From the NCBI GenBank assembly GCA_039881145.1, contig JAYKKI010000006.1:10734501-10798500 (forward strand): a stretch of 64,000 nt of DNA, read 5' to 3'. Below the pieces are notes generated by a model that worked only from the letters and a program-made list of their open reading frames with translations, was not told where the DNA came from and searched no databases. Each line of letters opens with the position of its first letter. Within the stretch, counting starts at the first letter, position 1. Made by a program: the position numbers and the translations under genes. Positions 37,866-49,139 of the stretch are shown one piece after another. This stretch comes from Druceiella hillmani (lineage: Eukaryota > Arthropoda > Insecta > Lepidoptera > Hepialidae).

Positions 37866-38940
37866 AATAATAGTCCTTTGCGCCCAATAAATTCTTAAAT
37901 TTTGAGCAGCCGCTAACTTTTTTTTTGCCGCTTCAAATCCATCGCCTAGAATAATTTTATTTCAGAAATGTCCTATTTCTCGCGGTATCAAATCTATTCG
38001 TAGTGGCATCCCAGAGCGATTTATTTACAATAGACAGACATAAGTTTATGGAAATATACTATCGTTATTTGCATTAATAACCGAGTAAAACTGTAATTTT
38101 ATTGCATTGTTATTCCAATTAAATTTTTTTAACAATATTGTTAAGGGCTTCATTGTTAAGGATGCGTCCTGAATACTTTGCAAAGCTGCGGTTTGAGAGG
38201 TTACGCTAGATCCACCATCTTTGTAAAAAACCGATAACACTATGATAAAAATTATCAGTTATTTTTTTATAGAAAATTCAATTTTTTTATAATTATTTTA
38301 TATCGCCCTCCCTTATTATACAATGTACTTTTTACGAGTTATAGTCCGTTAAATTTAGAAAACGTTTTTTGAAAATGATTTTTCAGACCATTGATCAAAC
38401 GTTAAATTGACAAATTGCTGTCTTGTAGAAGTCAACATTTTCTATATTTTTTGTACATAAACAACTTTTTCTTTTTATTGAAATCATATATTGAAATTTT
38501 AGTCTGTATGGCAGATAGAGATTCTGATAACCTGGATATTTAACTATTCTTATATCCTAAGAGTTGCACATGTAATGAAAAATCTAAATTTAAAACTAAA
38601 GAATGGAATAAGAAAAAAAATAATACGGTAATAAAAGACGGAAGATCGATAAGACATGAAAATAGCGTTCTTAACGACAAAAGTCTGAGCAATGTCATCT
38701 TTCTTTCTTTCTTTTGCAATAAAATCATCAAACTCAAACTAAGTAAGTTGATATGTTACGTCATTTATAATCCAACTAATATGTGAAAACACTTTGTGAT
38801 TCTTAGGAGTTGTAAATTAATATCTTAAATATGTTCTATTGGACAGTCTTCAAAGACTTCAATACTACAGCAGTTCATGACATTAAAAACAAAACAAAAA
38901 TCCCACACGTAAAAAGGTCCTGTACATAATTCCACTATGC
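37866..38940. other. AT-rich stretch without recognised features
   Basis: Nothing beyond low-complexity A/T runs and short chance open frames. Confidence 0.4.
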
Positions 38941-39330
38941 TACATAGGCGGGTCATTAAATTGAGCTATAAATACGACAAAGCCCGCTGACAACTATCCA
39001 CCGCAATAAACGCATTTCTGGAGTGTTTCCAGCAAAGTGCACCAGTACTTAATTGCTGAAGCCCCAGACGAGGGTTACAAACGTATTAAAAACATAAAAG
39101 CTCCCTAATGTACTCAAATTCCTCGAGACAGCGCAGACAGGCTATTATATCGTCCTATAAATAGCCAGAAGGCTCTGTGTAGCCCGTTGACAACTGTTAG
39201 TCGGAATGCGTCCGGTTCTTGCTGTCCCGCCGACCGGACGTCGGTTGCTATGAGCTTTTTGCACCGCTCCAGTGTTACGTAAAGTTCGTTTTGCTGAAAG
39301 CAGTAGGCCAGCTTTTATACGGTCAGCGCT
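38941..39330 (+). promoter_or_regulatory. Duplicated TATA-box region, possible core promoters
   Basis: Two TATA boxes, GCTATAAATACGAC (TATAAATAC at 38967-38975) and CCTATAAATAGCC (TATAAATAG at 39156-39164), are each followed by a similar block: AGCCCGCTGACAACTATCC and AGCCCGTTGACAACTGTTAG. The downstream block lies close to where initiation would be expected. The region to 39310 is CpG-richer (CCCGCCGACCGGACGTCGG). Two diverged copies of one promoter-like module is the simplest reading. No coding exon follows that I can support. Confidence 0.3.
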
Positions 39331-39994
39331 GACAAGTTTATTGAGAGACAGTTTTGAGTAATGATATGGGTACTGATATTAATGTGACTAAAGGATAAAT
39401 AAAAGTTGACGTAACCGGTTTGATAATTTTCTTTTTTCTTTGAGTTTAATGTCTTTGAGTTTGTCAATCGTCTTCGTCCTCAAAAAGCTTATGTTCATAA
39501 TTTTACCTTGTAGTATTTAATAGCATTTTGATTGGCAAAAAGGGATGAATAAGGAATTAGGTGGAACCTTGGATAAGAAAAATTCTTTAATATAGATATT
39601 ACAGAGCTTAAATGAAAGTCCAAAAAAAATTTCGTTATTATTTTTAATAGCTTATAATTCATAAAACCCACGGAAAATGCTGTTTCCAATATGACCACCT
39701 TATAAAGATACTGCTTTAGTATTATTCGGTCTATTTTTTATCTAAATTTTAATTTTTAATTAAATAATGTGCATATTAATGATGTTAAGCAATAAATGTC
39801 AAAAATAATATGTCACGCTTTAGAAAAAAAAACTACTTAAACCAGTTTCAATATTTCTGATCTATTGAAATTAACATTGAAACATTTTTTTTTGTTACAG
39901 TATACTATTTGTAGTCTATATGATATTTATTTGTCAGTTTTAGTCAAATTAATGACCTGAAGCTATGTACGGTATTCGAAATTAAAATAGGCCA
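39331..39994. other. AT-rich spacer
   Basis: No feature recognised. Confidence 0.4.
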
Positions 39995-40290
39995 CGGATT
40001 AAGCGCTTATTTTCTAAAGTTAATAATTGGGTATTTGACTAATTTTTTTTATCTCATTAATCATAATTTATATGATAACCGTACAAGCTGATGAGGAGTG
40101 AAAAAAAACATTTAAATAATCTTGAAAATTGACCGAGTTATAAAAGTTTAAATTTAACCTTTAGAGAAGGACGGCAATACTGTGTTGTGAGGTTACTTTT
40201 AATATTGCATATTATATTCTACGAGATGAAAAGAGACAGGGATATACCCAACTTTATCCGTATCTTCAAATTTAGAAGCTTATTTTTCAA
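39995..40290 (+). repeat. Dispersed repeat family, copy 1
   Basis: About 290 bp here is matched in reverse complement by 49140-49435, at roughly 80-85 percent identity by eye. Shared blocks in order: GGGTATTTGACTAA, TTCATTAATCATAATTTA-like sequence, GTACAAGCTGATGA, AGTTATAAAAGTTTAAATTT, ACTGTGTTGTGAGGT, TTATATTCTACRAG and TATCTTCAAATTTAGAAGC. The plus-strand open frame at 40187-40375 falls largely inside it and is not taken as a gene. Confidence 0.8.
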
Positions 40291-42954
40291 TCATTTTTTT
40301 AATTTTTTTCAAGATTGGTTTTTAATTAACTTATATTTCACAATATTGTACGAAAAATATCAAAATTTAAAATGAGTCAACTACCGTATTGCTGAGCGAT
40401 ATAAATATATATTAGATCGATTCTACCATTCTTTAGTAATGCTTTAATCTTTCTACTTTTAAGTACAGAATACAGTAACATACAAAGTTTAGTTAAAATT
40501 TCAGTAGCGATATATTTCTATGTCGAAAGTTGCATCAAAGTTGCTATTTTCTGACTCTTCAACATGAAGACTGTAAAAAAATATTTTACTCGATAAAAAT
40601 TTGGTATTGGAAATAATATTCTTCTGAGCCTTTTCGTCTTTAATTTCATTGTTTAATATTATAACAATTATTCATATTTTCTGATTATAAATTGATATAC
40701 AATAACTTGATTATTATTATTTCGTCGAACGGTATAACTTACGATATATGTTTAATAAGACAATTAATTAATTATACAATATAGCAAAATTTAAGGAACA
40801 ATATTCGTATCACAGATACGAAAGAGGTTTATACAAACAAATTATACTCCAAAACCACAAAAATTATTTCAATTCAAAATTCTCTTTCACAAGACGTCTT
40901 ATAGCAATACTATAGTGTAGTAAAATATAATTAGATCGTTTGTATTTTATAAGATTTTTACATGTATATAAAACAAATGACTTAACTACATATTAAAAAA
41001 CTGTGCAGCTGTTTTTTTTTGTATATTTGTATCAAACGTACAATTAAAATGCAATTTCAACAATACAACGTACAGTTACGTTGCTAGTTGAGATATAAAT
41101 TTTATTTCGAATATTAACTGTAGCCTATTGTGGAGTATTATCAGTGCAATATAATTTATGTGCTTTAAAACTTGTAATATTGAAATTATATATCTAGCAA
41201 TATACAAAACAGCAGTTGCTACTGTAGTGCGACATGAAATTGCATAGCCCTTGCGAGATAAAAGGGGCGTTATATCGGCACGTAGGTGTGATGTGGCATT
41301 GCGATATGGCTGTTATTTGGCACGACATTAGGTAGACAGATAGACGGTGTTCAAGTTAGTAACCAAATACACTACGAATACTCCAATGTTTGAGCCAAAT
41401 AAAATAGTCAAACAAAATCAAAATATACGCTTTGGGTTTTTTTTTATTTTGTATTACTATAATGCTGAATATTTATTTTTATCGATTTTATATATCTAAG
41501 TATTAGTTTATACTTATAACTATTAATTAAGTATATCAAATGCTAGTAGCCTTTGATATTTTTGTCATCTAGTACAATTACAAATTTCTCATTTATCAAA
41601 ATACGTAAACATACCCGATCAGCTTCAAAGATAACCATTTCTTTACCGTTTGCTGTGCCGTTGTCGAATAAAGGATTCAAATTTTGCAATTAGATAACTC
41701 ATATTCAATATTTCTCGTCATATTCTGCAACCATTATATTCATCAGGTTCTATAGGCATTTCTCATAAATGTCTATATGGCTAACGTTGCTGCATAGCTC
41801 AAACACATATAATTTAAACGCTAATCAAAATGTTTAAATACCTAGGTTTAAATTTCAACCGAAATATTTAAATCCGCCATTTTTCCAAACTTTGCATTGA
41901 AATATTAAGGAGACACAATACGCTTAAATCATTTATTAATAGTAACCCAGTGGATTATTCAGATTCAACTGGATCACACCGATGGAATAACAGCACATAT
42001 TTATGGACTATATTGTCTGTATCAGCTGTTCGTGCGTTCAATCGGTGCATTGACAGTATTCTTTAGCAATGCAACTTTCTGGTCATAGACCTTCCTTTTC
42101 AATGAACAACTTAAAATGGTCAACAAACTTTAGGAATATTATCGGCAGTTAAGATTTACGTTAGCTTCTATTCATAAATTTATCCAAGCTGAATTCGCAT
42201 GGACAATAAACAAGTTACACAGTGAATTAATGGTACAGCATTAGTTACAGCCTCCGAGATCGGTCCATTAGGCATATCCGGCGAGCGGACTTATCTGCAA
42301 TCTTTTAAACATTACGACGGTTTTCGTATTAATTATATTGTGTTTTTGTACTTTTTATCATATTTTAATGTTTCTGTGTTGGCGTAGAGAGTGAGCTTGC
42401 AGCTGTTTGATAATCTGAACGCGAGTCTGAATTTGATTTATGAATTGTTTCTTCCGCCAATGTGTTTTCTTCGTACGCTAGTATGGTATTTAATAAGGAA
42501 AATTTGAAGTATTATTTTGGCAAGAGGCGGAAAATTTACCTTTCATTAATTTTCCTCGAAGATGGAGGAGACAAAAACTACTATACTAGATGGAGGAGAC
42601 AAAGACTACCTGGCTACATAAAATATTAGGCACTGAGTGCAGAATACTATGTTATAGAAAGCGTGACTCAGCTGTAGATAAATTTAAATAAAATAAAGTG
42701 TCATATTCTAGGACTTTCGGAAGATGTTAATGTACTAAAGAAAAACTTTTTTAGTGGCTTGGGTAATAGCACAATGTAATTTTACGTTTGTATTTCGTAT
42801 TTAAAAGAGCTGCGTTTTGGATTGTTTTATTACGATGAAAGGAAAAACAAATCCATAAGGACATAAAATGAATTTCAGGAATATAAAAAAATATAAAACT
42901 TCTTTGCGGGAATATGAACGAGCGATAACTTATTAAGTGACACGTAGAATACTC
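40291..42954. other. AT-rich stretch without recognised genes
   Basis: Two moderately GC-richer patches are visible, about 41215-41345 and 42235-42310 (GCCTCCGAGATCGGTCC, CGGCGAGCGGAC). They may be regulatory but show nothing specific. A short direct repeat (GATGGAGGAGACAAA) occurs near 42561 and 42590. Confidence 0.4.
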
Positions 42955-43217
42955 AGAAACTACTAATTTTTGGTCCCTATAAACTACGAAACGTTAGTAG
43001 TAACAGTAACTGAACGATGGCCTATGGGTTCAGCAACTGTTAAAAACTACTAATTTTCGGTCCCTATAAATTACGAAACGTTAGTAGTAACAGTAACTGA
43101 ACGATGGCCTACGGGTTCAGCAACTGTTAAAAACTACTAATTTTCGGTTCCTATAAACTACGAAACGTTAGTAGTAACAGTAACTGAACGATGGCCTATG
43201 GGTCCAGCAACTGTTAC
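42955..43217. repeat. Tandem array, 88-bp unit, about 3 copies
   Basis: Near-identical units contain AACTACTAATTTTCGGTCCC, AAACGTTAGTAGTAACAGTA and ACTGAACGATGGCC. In each unit TAACAGTAACTGAAC and GTTCAGCAACTGTTA form a hairpin with 15-bp arms and two mismatches. High similarity between units suggests recent expansion. Confidence 0.9.
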
Positions 43218-43756
43218 TACTTTAGATTTGTTTCAGTTACTGACGATTTATTTGCGTATGATGTTGAAGCATTTGCTTTTACCTGTAATAATAATTTAAT
43301 TACAACATTGGTTACCGCGGATGAGTGTTACACGCAGTTATTTAACATTTTCTCGTATATTTATTTTAAAATAGTACATTGCTCCTTAAACCGATACCTC
43401 ATCACGTAATCCGCATCTCCGTAGAACATAGAGAACGTAGTGGGGAGGCCATCCAATTTATTCTCCGTATAGAATGTATATATATACGGCATGTAGGTAA
43501 GTAAGTATAAGTATATACAAATGCCTGAAGCAACTAGGATTTTAGTAGGCAGGTAGGTAAATATGTATGTATGATAGATACTGTGTAGATTGGTAGGTAT
43601 ATAGGTATGTCTACCTTTATAAAAAGGCATGATGCAATTAGAATGTTATATAAATAGATAGTATAATGCTTACATATGGTAGTATGACATTTAATGAAGT
43701 AGGTTTAAAAAAGTTTTTTGACAGGAAGTGGAAAAGAAGAAGAAATATCTACACTT
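43218..43756. repeat. Spacer with interrupted GTAG/GTAT microsatellite at 43490-43620
   Basis: Runs of GTAGGTAAGTAAGTATAAG and GTAGGTATATAGGTATG are seen. The open frame that reads them on the minus strand (Tyr/Thr/Leu-rich) is a low-complexity artefact. Confidence 0.6.
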
Positions 43757-44032
43757 ATTGAATATATTTGGCGTTAATTTTGTAGAAATCCATTATTCAC
43801 AATTAAATGAAACTACGTGATGTAGTATTATTTCTACTTTCTTTAAGTTCTTTACCACGACCTAGGTTTTGTTGTATTACAACATCTTCAGGTGGGCTAT
43901 TAGCAAGGATTCTCATATATAGCAAAGAATCTTTGCTAATTGCAAAGATTCTTGTAAAAATTCTTGTAAAAGTTGTGGTAAAGAACTTAAAGAAAGTAGA
44001 AATAATACCACATACGTAGTTTCATTTAATTG
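43757..44032 (+). mobile_element. Foldback family, copy A, with candidate target duplication
   Basis: It begins ATTGAATATATTTGGCG, has a roughly 43-bp leader, then a left arm from about 43800 (CAATTAAATGAAACTACGTG onward, about 60 bp including TTTCTACTTTCTTTAAG). This is mirrored by a right arm ending CATTTAATTG at 44032. The host sequence GAAATATCTACACTT at 43742-43756 recurs at 44033-44048 with one extra C, which looks like a 15-16-bp target duplication. Inside are ACATCTTCAGGTGGGCTATT and a nested AAAGAATCTTTGC palindrome. No coding capacity. Confidence 0.8.
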
Positions 44033-44048
44033 GAAATATCTACACCTT

Positions 44049-44580
44049 TCAATAATTTTCCGTGAAAATGGGAAAAGCGATAATTACGTAGAGTCATTTA
44101 GCACATTCTTTCTTATACTGGTATGATATTGCAAATGTCGCTTTTCATAGAACACAGTAGGGAGGGTAGCCAACTTATCTTTTCTGTAACTCTCGTATCA
44201 AATTTGCTTCTTGGTCCAATGCACGTGTAACTATAACTTTGTAGATGGATAGACTAATAGTTTTTAAATAATACTTTTTATCTTATTTAAAAATGACTTA
44301 ACAGTCAAAGAATTGCTTACTTGAGAATGTGCCTTTATTTAAACCTGACTACCTGCTGCGTGCTGACGAATTAGTACAATCGTGGTATGTAAATATTACA
44401 TGATGAAAAGGATGAAAGTACGATACATACTTTTGTAATTAATTATGGAGAATATTCGTAATAAAAATAGAATATGCAAAAACTAATATTATGTCAGAAT
44501 ATTTGAACAAAATTATTTTTATAAGATATAGCAATAATTTATATTTTAAAGTTAGTCTGTAATTTTTATATGAATTTTAA
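44049..44580. other. AT-rich spacer
   Basis: Nothing specific recognised. Confidence 0.4.
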
Positions 44581-44606
44581 TGAAAATTGTGGATTACTTT
44601 ATCGAA

Positions 44607-44925
44607 ACACTTGTATAAATTGACCAAAAGGTAGCATAGTAACAGCGATTGCGTATCTCTTAATACAGAAGAAATTTCATTTCAAAAACATGCGCACTTA
44701 AATGAGGCACTTGTATAAATTGACCAGAAGGTGGCATGGTAACAGCGTTTGCGTCTCTCTTAATACAGAAGAAATTTCATTTCAGAAACATGCGCACTTT
44801 AATGACGCACTTGTATAAATTGCACACTTTAATAAGGACATGCGCACTTAAATAAGGACATGCGCACTTAAATAAGGATACGCGCACTTAAATAAGGACA
44901 TGCGCACTTAAATAAGGAACTCCTA
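44607..44925. repeat. Nested tandem array: 100-bp duplication followed by a 20-bp repeat
   Basis: CACTTGTATAAATTGACC starts two units of about 100 bp (about 44607 and 44708) and a truncated third at about 44809. The end of the unit, ACATGCGCACTTAAATAAGG, is then repeated alone about four times in a row at about 44840-44925. A secondary expansion has thus arisen from the tail of the primary unit. Confidence 0.85.
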
Positions 44926-45154
44926 TTTTTCTAAGACCGTAAAATGACCTTTTATAAATGACCTCGCGGTAAGATTAGCCTACAATCTTTCTTAAATATT
45001 TTGAAATTAGACGAAATGGTTTCAGAGATTAGCGCAAACAAACAAATAAAGAAACGTTTCCGGTTAATAGAGATTAACAATTTTATTTCAAACCAATAAA
45101 TATCTCTTAAGACATGATTGAATTAAATCAAGGATTCACTGAAAGAAAAAAAGG

Positions 45155-45156
<2 letters not shown>

Positions 45157-45222
<66 letters not shown>
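45157..45222. repeat. TA microsatellite ending in CA repeats
   Basis: About 29 TA repeats followed by ACACACAC. Confidence 0.95.
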
Positions 45223-45223
<1 letters not shown>

Positions 45224-45339
45224 TTTATATTACAGCGAAGGGCTGATTGAAGTATTGAAGTATGCTGGAAATGTGCGATGCAATGTTGAACCGCTTCGTA
45301 CGTACGTACGCATACAAACTATTATGTAAGTTTTGCTTG

Positions 45340-45450
45340 TCATTCTATTAGTCTGGTTCCGCCCATCAACCTTGCTTCCCACGCTCGCTACACCTGGAAG
45401 CGAGGTCTATGGGCGTGTCCAGGTTGACCTCTATGGTTTCTGCAATTTCT
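45340..45450. promoter_or_regulatory. GC-rich block, possible regulatory element
   Basis: The segment with TTCCGCCCATCAACCTTGC and CACCTGGAAGCGAGG is clearly GC-richer than its surroundings. GGTTCCGCCCAT near the left and ATGGGCGTGTCC near the right are an imperfect inverted pair. It lies about 350 bp upstream of the exon-like segment at 45786. The regulatory role is inferred from composition only. Confidence 0.25.
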
Positions 45451-45785
45451 TTGTTATTTTTCTTCTTTATTTGGGATCGTATAAGCATTTTTCATGCCCG
45501 ACTATGCTATCAGCTTTTTCGTTTTCATTAATTACCCACTTCGAAAACATTTAAGCGTAAATTCTTCGAATGCTTCAATCGAAACCGCGGAAGACATTGC
45601 GTTTGAGAATATATTATCCGTCAACAAAACGGGGAAAATGCACCAATATTTTACTGATATTTTGCATTATTTCTGCATAAAACCTTATCATTATAAGGAC
45701 TCTATTCTATAACTATGAGTTCGAACACTACCATAGGCTTTTGCCAATCAGTTTACATATTTCTTCTACGTATGTACGTGTGCAG

Positions 45786-45831
45786 GACTGGTTAATTGGC
45801 ATGGCGAGTTCTTATTTGGATTCGTTGCGTG
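45786..45831 (+). CDS. Candidate internal coding exon, 46 nt
   Basis: It is preceded by a pyrimidine-rich acceptor ending GTGTGCAG at 45785 and followed by GTAAGT at 45832. In the frame left by the possible first exon at 34481-34486 it reads DWLIGMASSYLDSLR and ends one base into the next codon. It contains its own ATG in a good context (GGCATGG at 45801), so translation could also start here (MASSYLDSLR). I do not recognise the protein. No following exon of compatible phase was found in the window, which is the main weakness. Confidence 0.35.
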
Positions 45832-45837
45832 GTAAGT

Positions 45838-46483
45838 TTTTATTCGGATGAAAATGATATAGAATTTGTTTTTATTTGAGCTTTTATTGCAGAGAAATAA
45901 AAGATTATTTTTATTTTTCCACATTTCCTTGAACGTACTGACGATTATGCATATTATTATCTTGAATGGAATATCGATGAAAAAGATTCAGAAAAAACAC
46001 TGACTTATCAGGGCAATTAATATTTCTTGTTCTGACATAATACTCGTAACGATTCAATATTACAACAACGATACAAATCGCAATGACGTCGCGTCGTATT
46101 GGTTTGACGGCGTCACGCGGCGTTCGGCGTGCGTATACTGTGCGACGTTTAACCCTTCAGTCGACATTGATGGAGTGTATCTCGTGAAGTTTATGAGATA
46201 CAGGACAATTTTATTAGTTTATTTCGTTATATTTTGTGGTCATGAATCCATAGAAGCCAACTTGTTATACTAATTTAATAAAACCTATGTATATACTGAA
46301 ATATGCTCTAGGTTTTTCGTTTCGGTTGTATCCGGATAACGTATTAAGATTATTTACGTTTTGTTCTGAGATGTGTTTATGGTCAATCTTAGAGTTTAAT
46401 TGTTATCGACAATGTTTAACACAAAACGCAGCTAGCAATCAATAGTGGCGTATGTAGTTGGATGTGGAAATATCTTAATTGCA
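45838..46483. promoter_or_regulatory. Spacer with a CpG-rich, initiator-like segment
   Basis: 46080-46170 is CpG-dense (GACGTCGCGTCG, GACGGCGTCACGCGGCG) and is followed by CCTTCAGTCGACA, which fits the arthropod initiator TCAGT with A at 46159. No TATA box was seen. It may be an alternative promoter on the plus strand, or a repeat fragment. Confidence 0.25.
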
Positions 46484-46506
46484 AATATTTTTGTAACACT
46501 TACGAC

Positions 46507-46582
<76 letters not shown>

Positions 46583-46608
46583 GTCGTAAGTGTTACAAAA
46601 TATATAAT
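46484..46608. repeat. Long palindrome with a TA core
   Basis: AATATTTTTGTAACACTTAC continuing through GACTAAA is mirrored by TTTAGTCGTAAGTGTTACAA continuing into AAATAT, around about 70 bp of TA repeats. Because TA repeats are self-complementary, the whole stretch of about 110-120 bp can fold on itself. It directly adjoins the left inverted repeat of the possible foldback element starting at 46606. Confidence 0.9.
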
Positions 46609-46868
46609 TTAATATTTCAATAATTTCAATAGTTGTGGAGTCTATGTTTTATGCTTTACCCTAGTTCAACGAGTTCTTTTTTATCGTGACACACACAACT
46701 GTGATTCCGGGGCAATAATATGTATGGAAATTCACGATATCGTACGCCTGTAAAATATATAGTTGGCATTGTATCTTCATGATGTAAACGGATATAAATA
46801 TTTGTAAATAGTTAATAGAGATACTGTGTACCCTAAAATGTTTATATATACTAAGTGGGTACGGAATC
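46606..46868 (+). repeat. Left inverted repeat of the possible foldback element
   Basis: Reverse-complement match to 50985-51247 over its full length with indels. The inner part is equivalent to a single unit of the 107-bp array on the right side. Confidence 0.75.
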
Positions 46869-47096
46869 TCCGTTGTGCGCGTTTAACTTGTTATATTTTG
46901 AAGTTGTATCACAATATACGACGATGTCAGAGTAACAAAGTTTGGTAGACAAGCATACATCAACACTATGATGCTTTAATTCAAATTCGAAAGGAGGAAG
47001 TCGAGTGTAATGCTTCGTTAAGAAACTTGAGAGAGTATACAGGTAGACTAGCATTCTGCTTGTGCGTGCGCCACAATGGCCGACTGAATTCTGCCT

Positions 47097-47372
47097 CTAC
47101 TCCTTCGTAACTACCATTTTCACTTTGCACCGCGTCTGGGCGACGGGCGAACCAAACGGCCAGATATCTAAGTGTGCCATCGCCTTATTACCCGCCCGGC
47201 GGGGTAGACAGCGATGCCTGAGCGGTGCATAGATTCGCGTTGATATGTCGCCGAGTTTGCGACGTCTCCGACCTGTGTTGCTATTGTTTTTGGACTTCGG
47301 TTTTGCAAAAATCGACTTTGCTGATTTTGTCGGTGTACTCTGTTGAATCATGACCTCTGAGTATAGATACAT
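47097..47372 (-). CDS. GC-rich coding-like open frame, unidentified
   Basis: A minus-strand frame of 91 codons lies in a block much richer in G+C than its surroundings. The likely start is the second Met (MIQQSTPTKSAKSIFAKPKS), just after an acceptor-like CTATACTCAG. The N-terminal half is basic and Ser/Thr/Lys-rich, with a GRRRRKLG cluster that could act as a nuclear-localisation signal. No known domain was recognised. It lies inside the possible foldback element, so it could be a remnant of the element's gene, a host exon or a chance frame. Composition is the main support. Confidence 0.25.
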   Translation of the reverse strand: MYLYSEVMIQQSTPTKSAKSIFAKPKSKNNSNTGRRRRKLGDISTRIYAPLRHRCLPRRAGNKAMAHLDIWPFGSPVAQTRCKVKMVVTKE

Positions 47373-47650
47373 TTGTCTACTATATATGTATGTTCTTACT
47401 CGTGATTTTTTAACAGAGAAAATATGTTTTTTCCGTTGTTATTTTCCCCCTAATAATTAGCCATTCAGCTAATAGTTTAGCATCTTAAACAACATTCAAT
47501 CAAAATATTAAATATTTTTTAATCTATATAACGGTAATCTTATGCAATGCTTAACCACTAGAATATAATAACTGAGCGGAGTTCATCATGAATTAAAACA
47601 AAAAAATTAATTTCAGAAATCGATACACGTGCTTTTCATTTCAAGTTTGT
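47373..47650. other. AT-rich spacer
   Basis: No feature recognised. Confidence 0.4.
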
Positions 47651-48555
47651 TCAAATAATTATTTTGCGTAACTATACAAAAACGAATGTTAAAAGAAATC
47701 AATGTAAATCATAAAACACTGTAAATTACTTTACATTGAATAATATTCAAAAGTTTATGAAATTTATACATTTATACATTTGTTCAAATAATTATTTTGT
47801 GTAACTATACAAAGACGAATGTTAAAAGAAATCAGTATAACTCATAAAACACAGTAAATTACTTTACATTGAATAATATTCAAAAGTTTATGAAATTTAT
47901 ACATTTGTTCAAATAATTATTTTGTGTAACTGTACAAAGACGAATATTAAAAGAAATCAATATAACTCATAAAACACTGTAAATTACTTTACATTTAATA
48001 ATATTCAAAAGTTTATGAAATTTATACGTTTATACATTTGTTCAAATAATTATTTTGTTTAACTATACAAAGACGAATGTTAAAAGAAATCAATATAACT
48101 AATAAAACACTGTAAATTACTTTACATTGAATAATATTCAAAAGTTTATGACATTTATACATTGATACATTTGTTCAAATTATTATTTTGTGTAACTATA
48201 CAAAGACGAATGTTAAAAGAAATCAATATAACTCATAAAACACTGTAAATTACTTTACATTGAATAATATTCAAAAGTTTATGACATTTATACATTTATA
48301 CATTTGTTCAAATAATTATTTTGTGTAACTATACAAACACGAATGTTAAAAGAAATCAATATAACTCATAAAACACTGTAAATTACTTTACATTGAATAA
48401 TATTCAAAAGTTTATGTAATTTATACATTTGTTCAAATAAGTATTTTGTGTAACTATACAAAGACGAATGTTAAAAGAAATAAATATAAATTATAAAACA
48501 CAGTAAATTACTTTACATTGAATACTATTCAAAAGTTTATGAAATTTATACAAAA
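47651..48555. repeat. Tandem array, 124-133-bp unit, 7 copies
   Basis: The landmark TCAAATAATTATTTTGTGTA recurs at 47651, 47784, 47909, 48042, 48175, 48308 and 48432 (with single changes). Units also carry ACGAATGTTAAAAGAAATCA and AAATTACTTTACATTGAATA. The length difference is an extra TTTATACAT-type 8-9-bp step at the unit end. Copies are very similar, suggesting recent expansion or conversion. Confidence 0.92.
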
Positions 48556-49139
48556 TGTTTGCTTAAGTAATTTCCTCTTACGAAAATTTAAGTTGAATTA
48601 GAAGTCTTTTCTATTTAAACAGCCGTTCACTTAGACGCCTCTCCGTTATTTAGGCCGACAATTAAATGGCGCTGTCTAGTAACTGGTTGAGCTTTTAAGT
48701 GAATGGTTAATTAAACTAGAAGGCTGTGGCAGATACAAATCGTTTGTCAATACAAAACATACATATACGGGACTTATATACAGAGGGAATCTCTGGTTTT
48801 TATGAAAACAAGACTACTTCATTGGGTTTTCAAATAAAAACCGGATAAGTACGAATAGAACTCGCACCCCGAGGACGAGGATTCCGTATGTACATAGATG
48901 CTTATAAAAATTTTAATTTTGAAGGGTATATAGTGTTTCTATAAACTATTTATAAATATTAATATCATTTTGAATTGTGTTGTTAAATTTCATATTTTTT
49001 TCGCAGGTTTAAAAATAACGTGAATTTTTAGAAATACGGTAGTAGACTCATTCTAAATTTTGATATTTTTCGTACAATATTGTGAAATATAAGTTAATTA
49101 AAAACCAGTCTTGAAAAAAATTCAAAAATTTATTGAAAA
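48556..49139. other. Spacer without recognised features
   Basis: A pyrimidine tract ending TTTTTTTCGCAG at about 49005 resembles a splice acceptor but leads into an early stop in every relevant frame. Confidence 0.4.

Noticed and set aside
43361..43630. 89-codon minus-strand frame rich in Tyr, Thr and Leu
   Set aside because: Most of it translates a GTAG/GTAT microsatellite.
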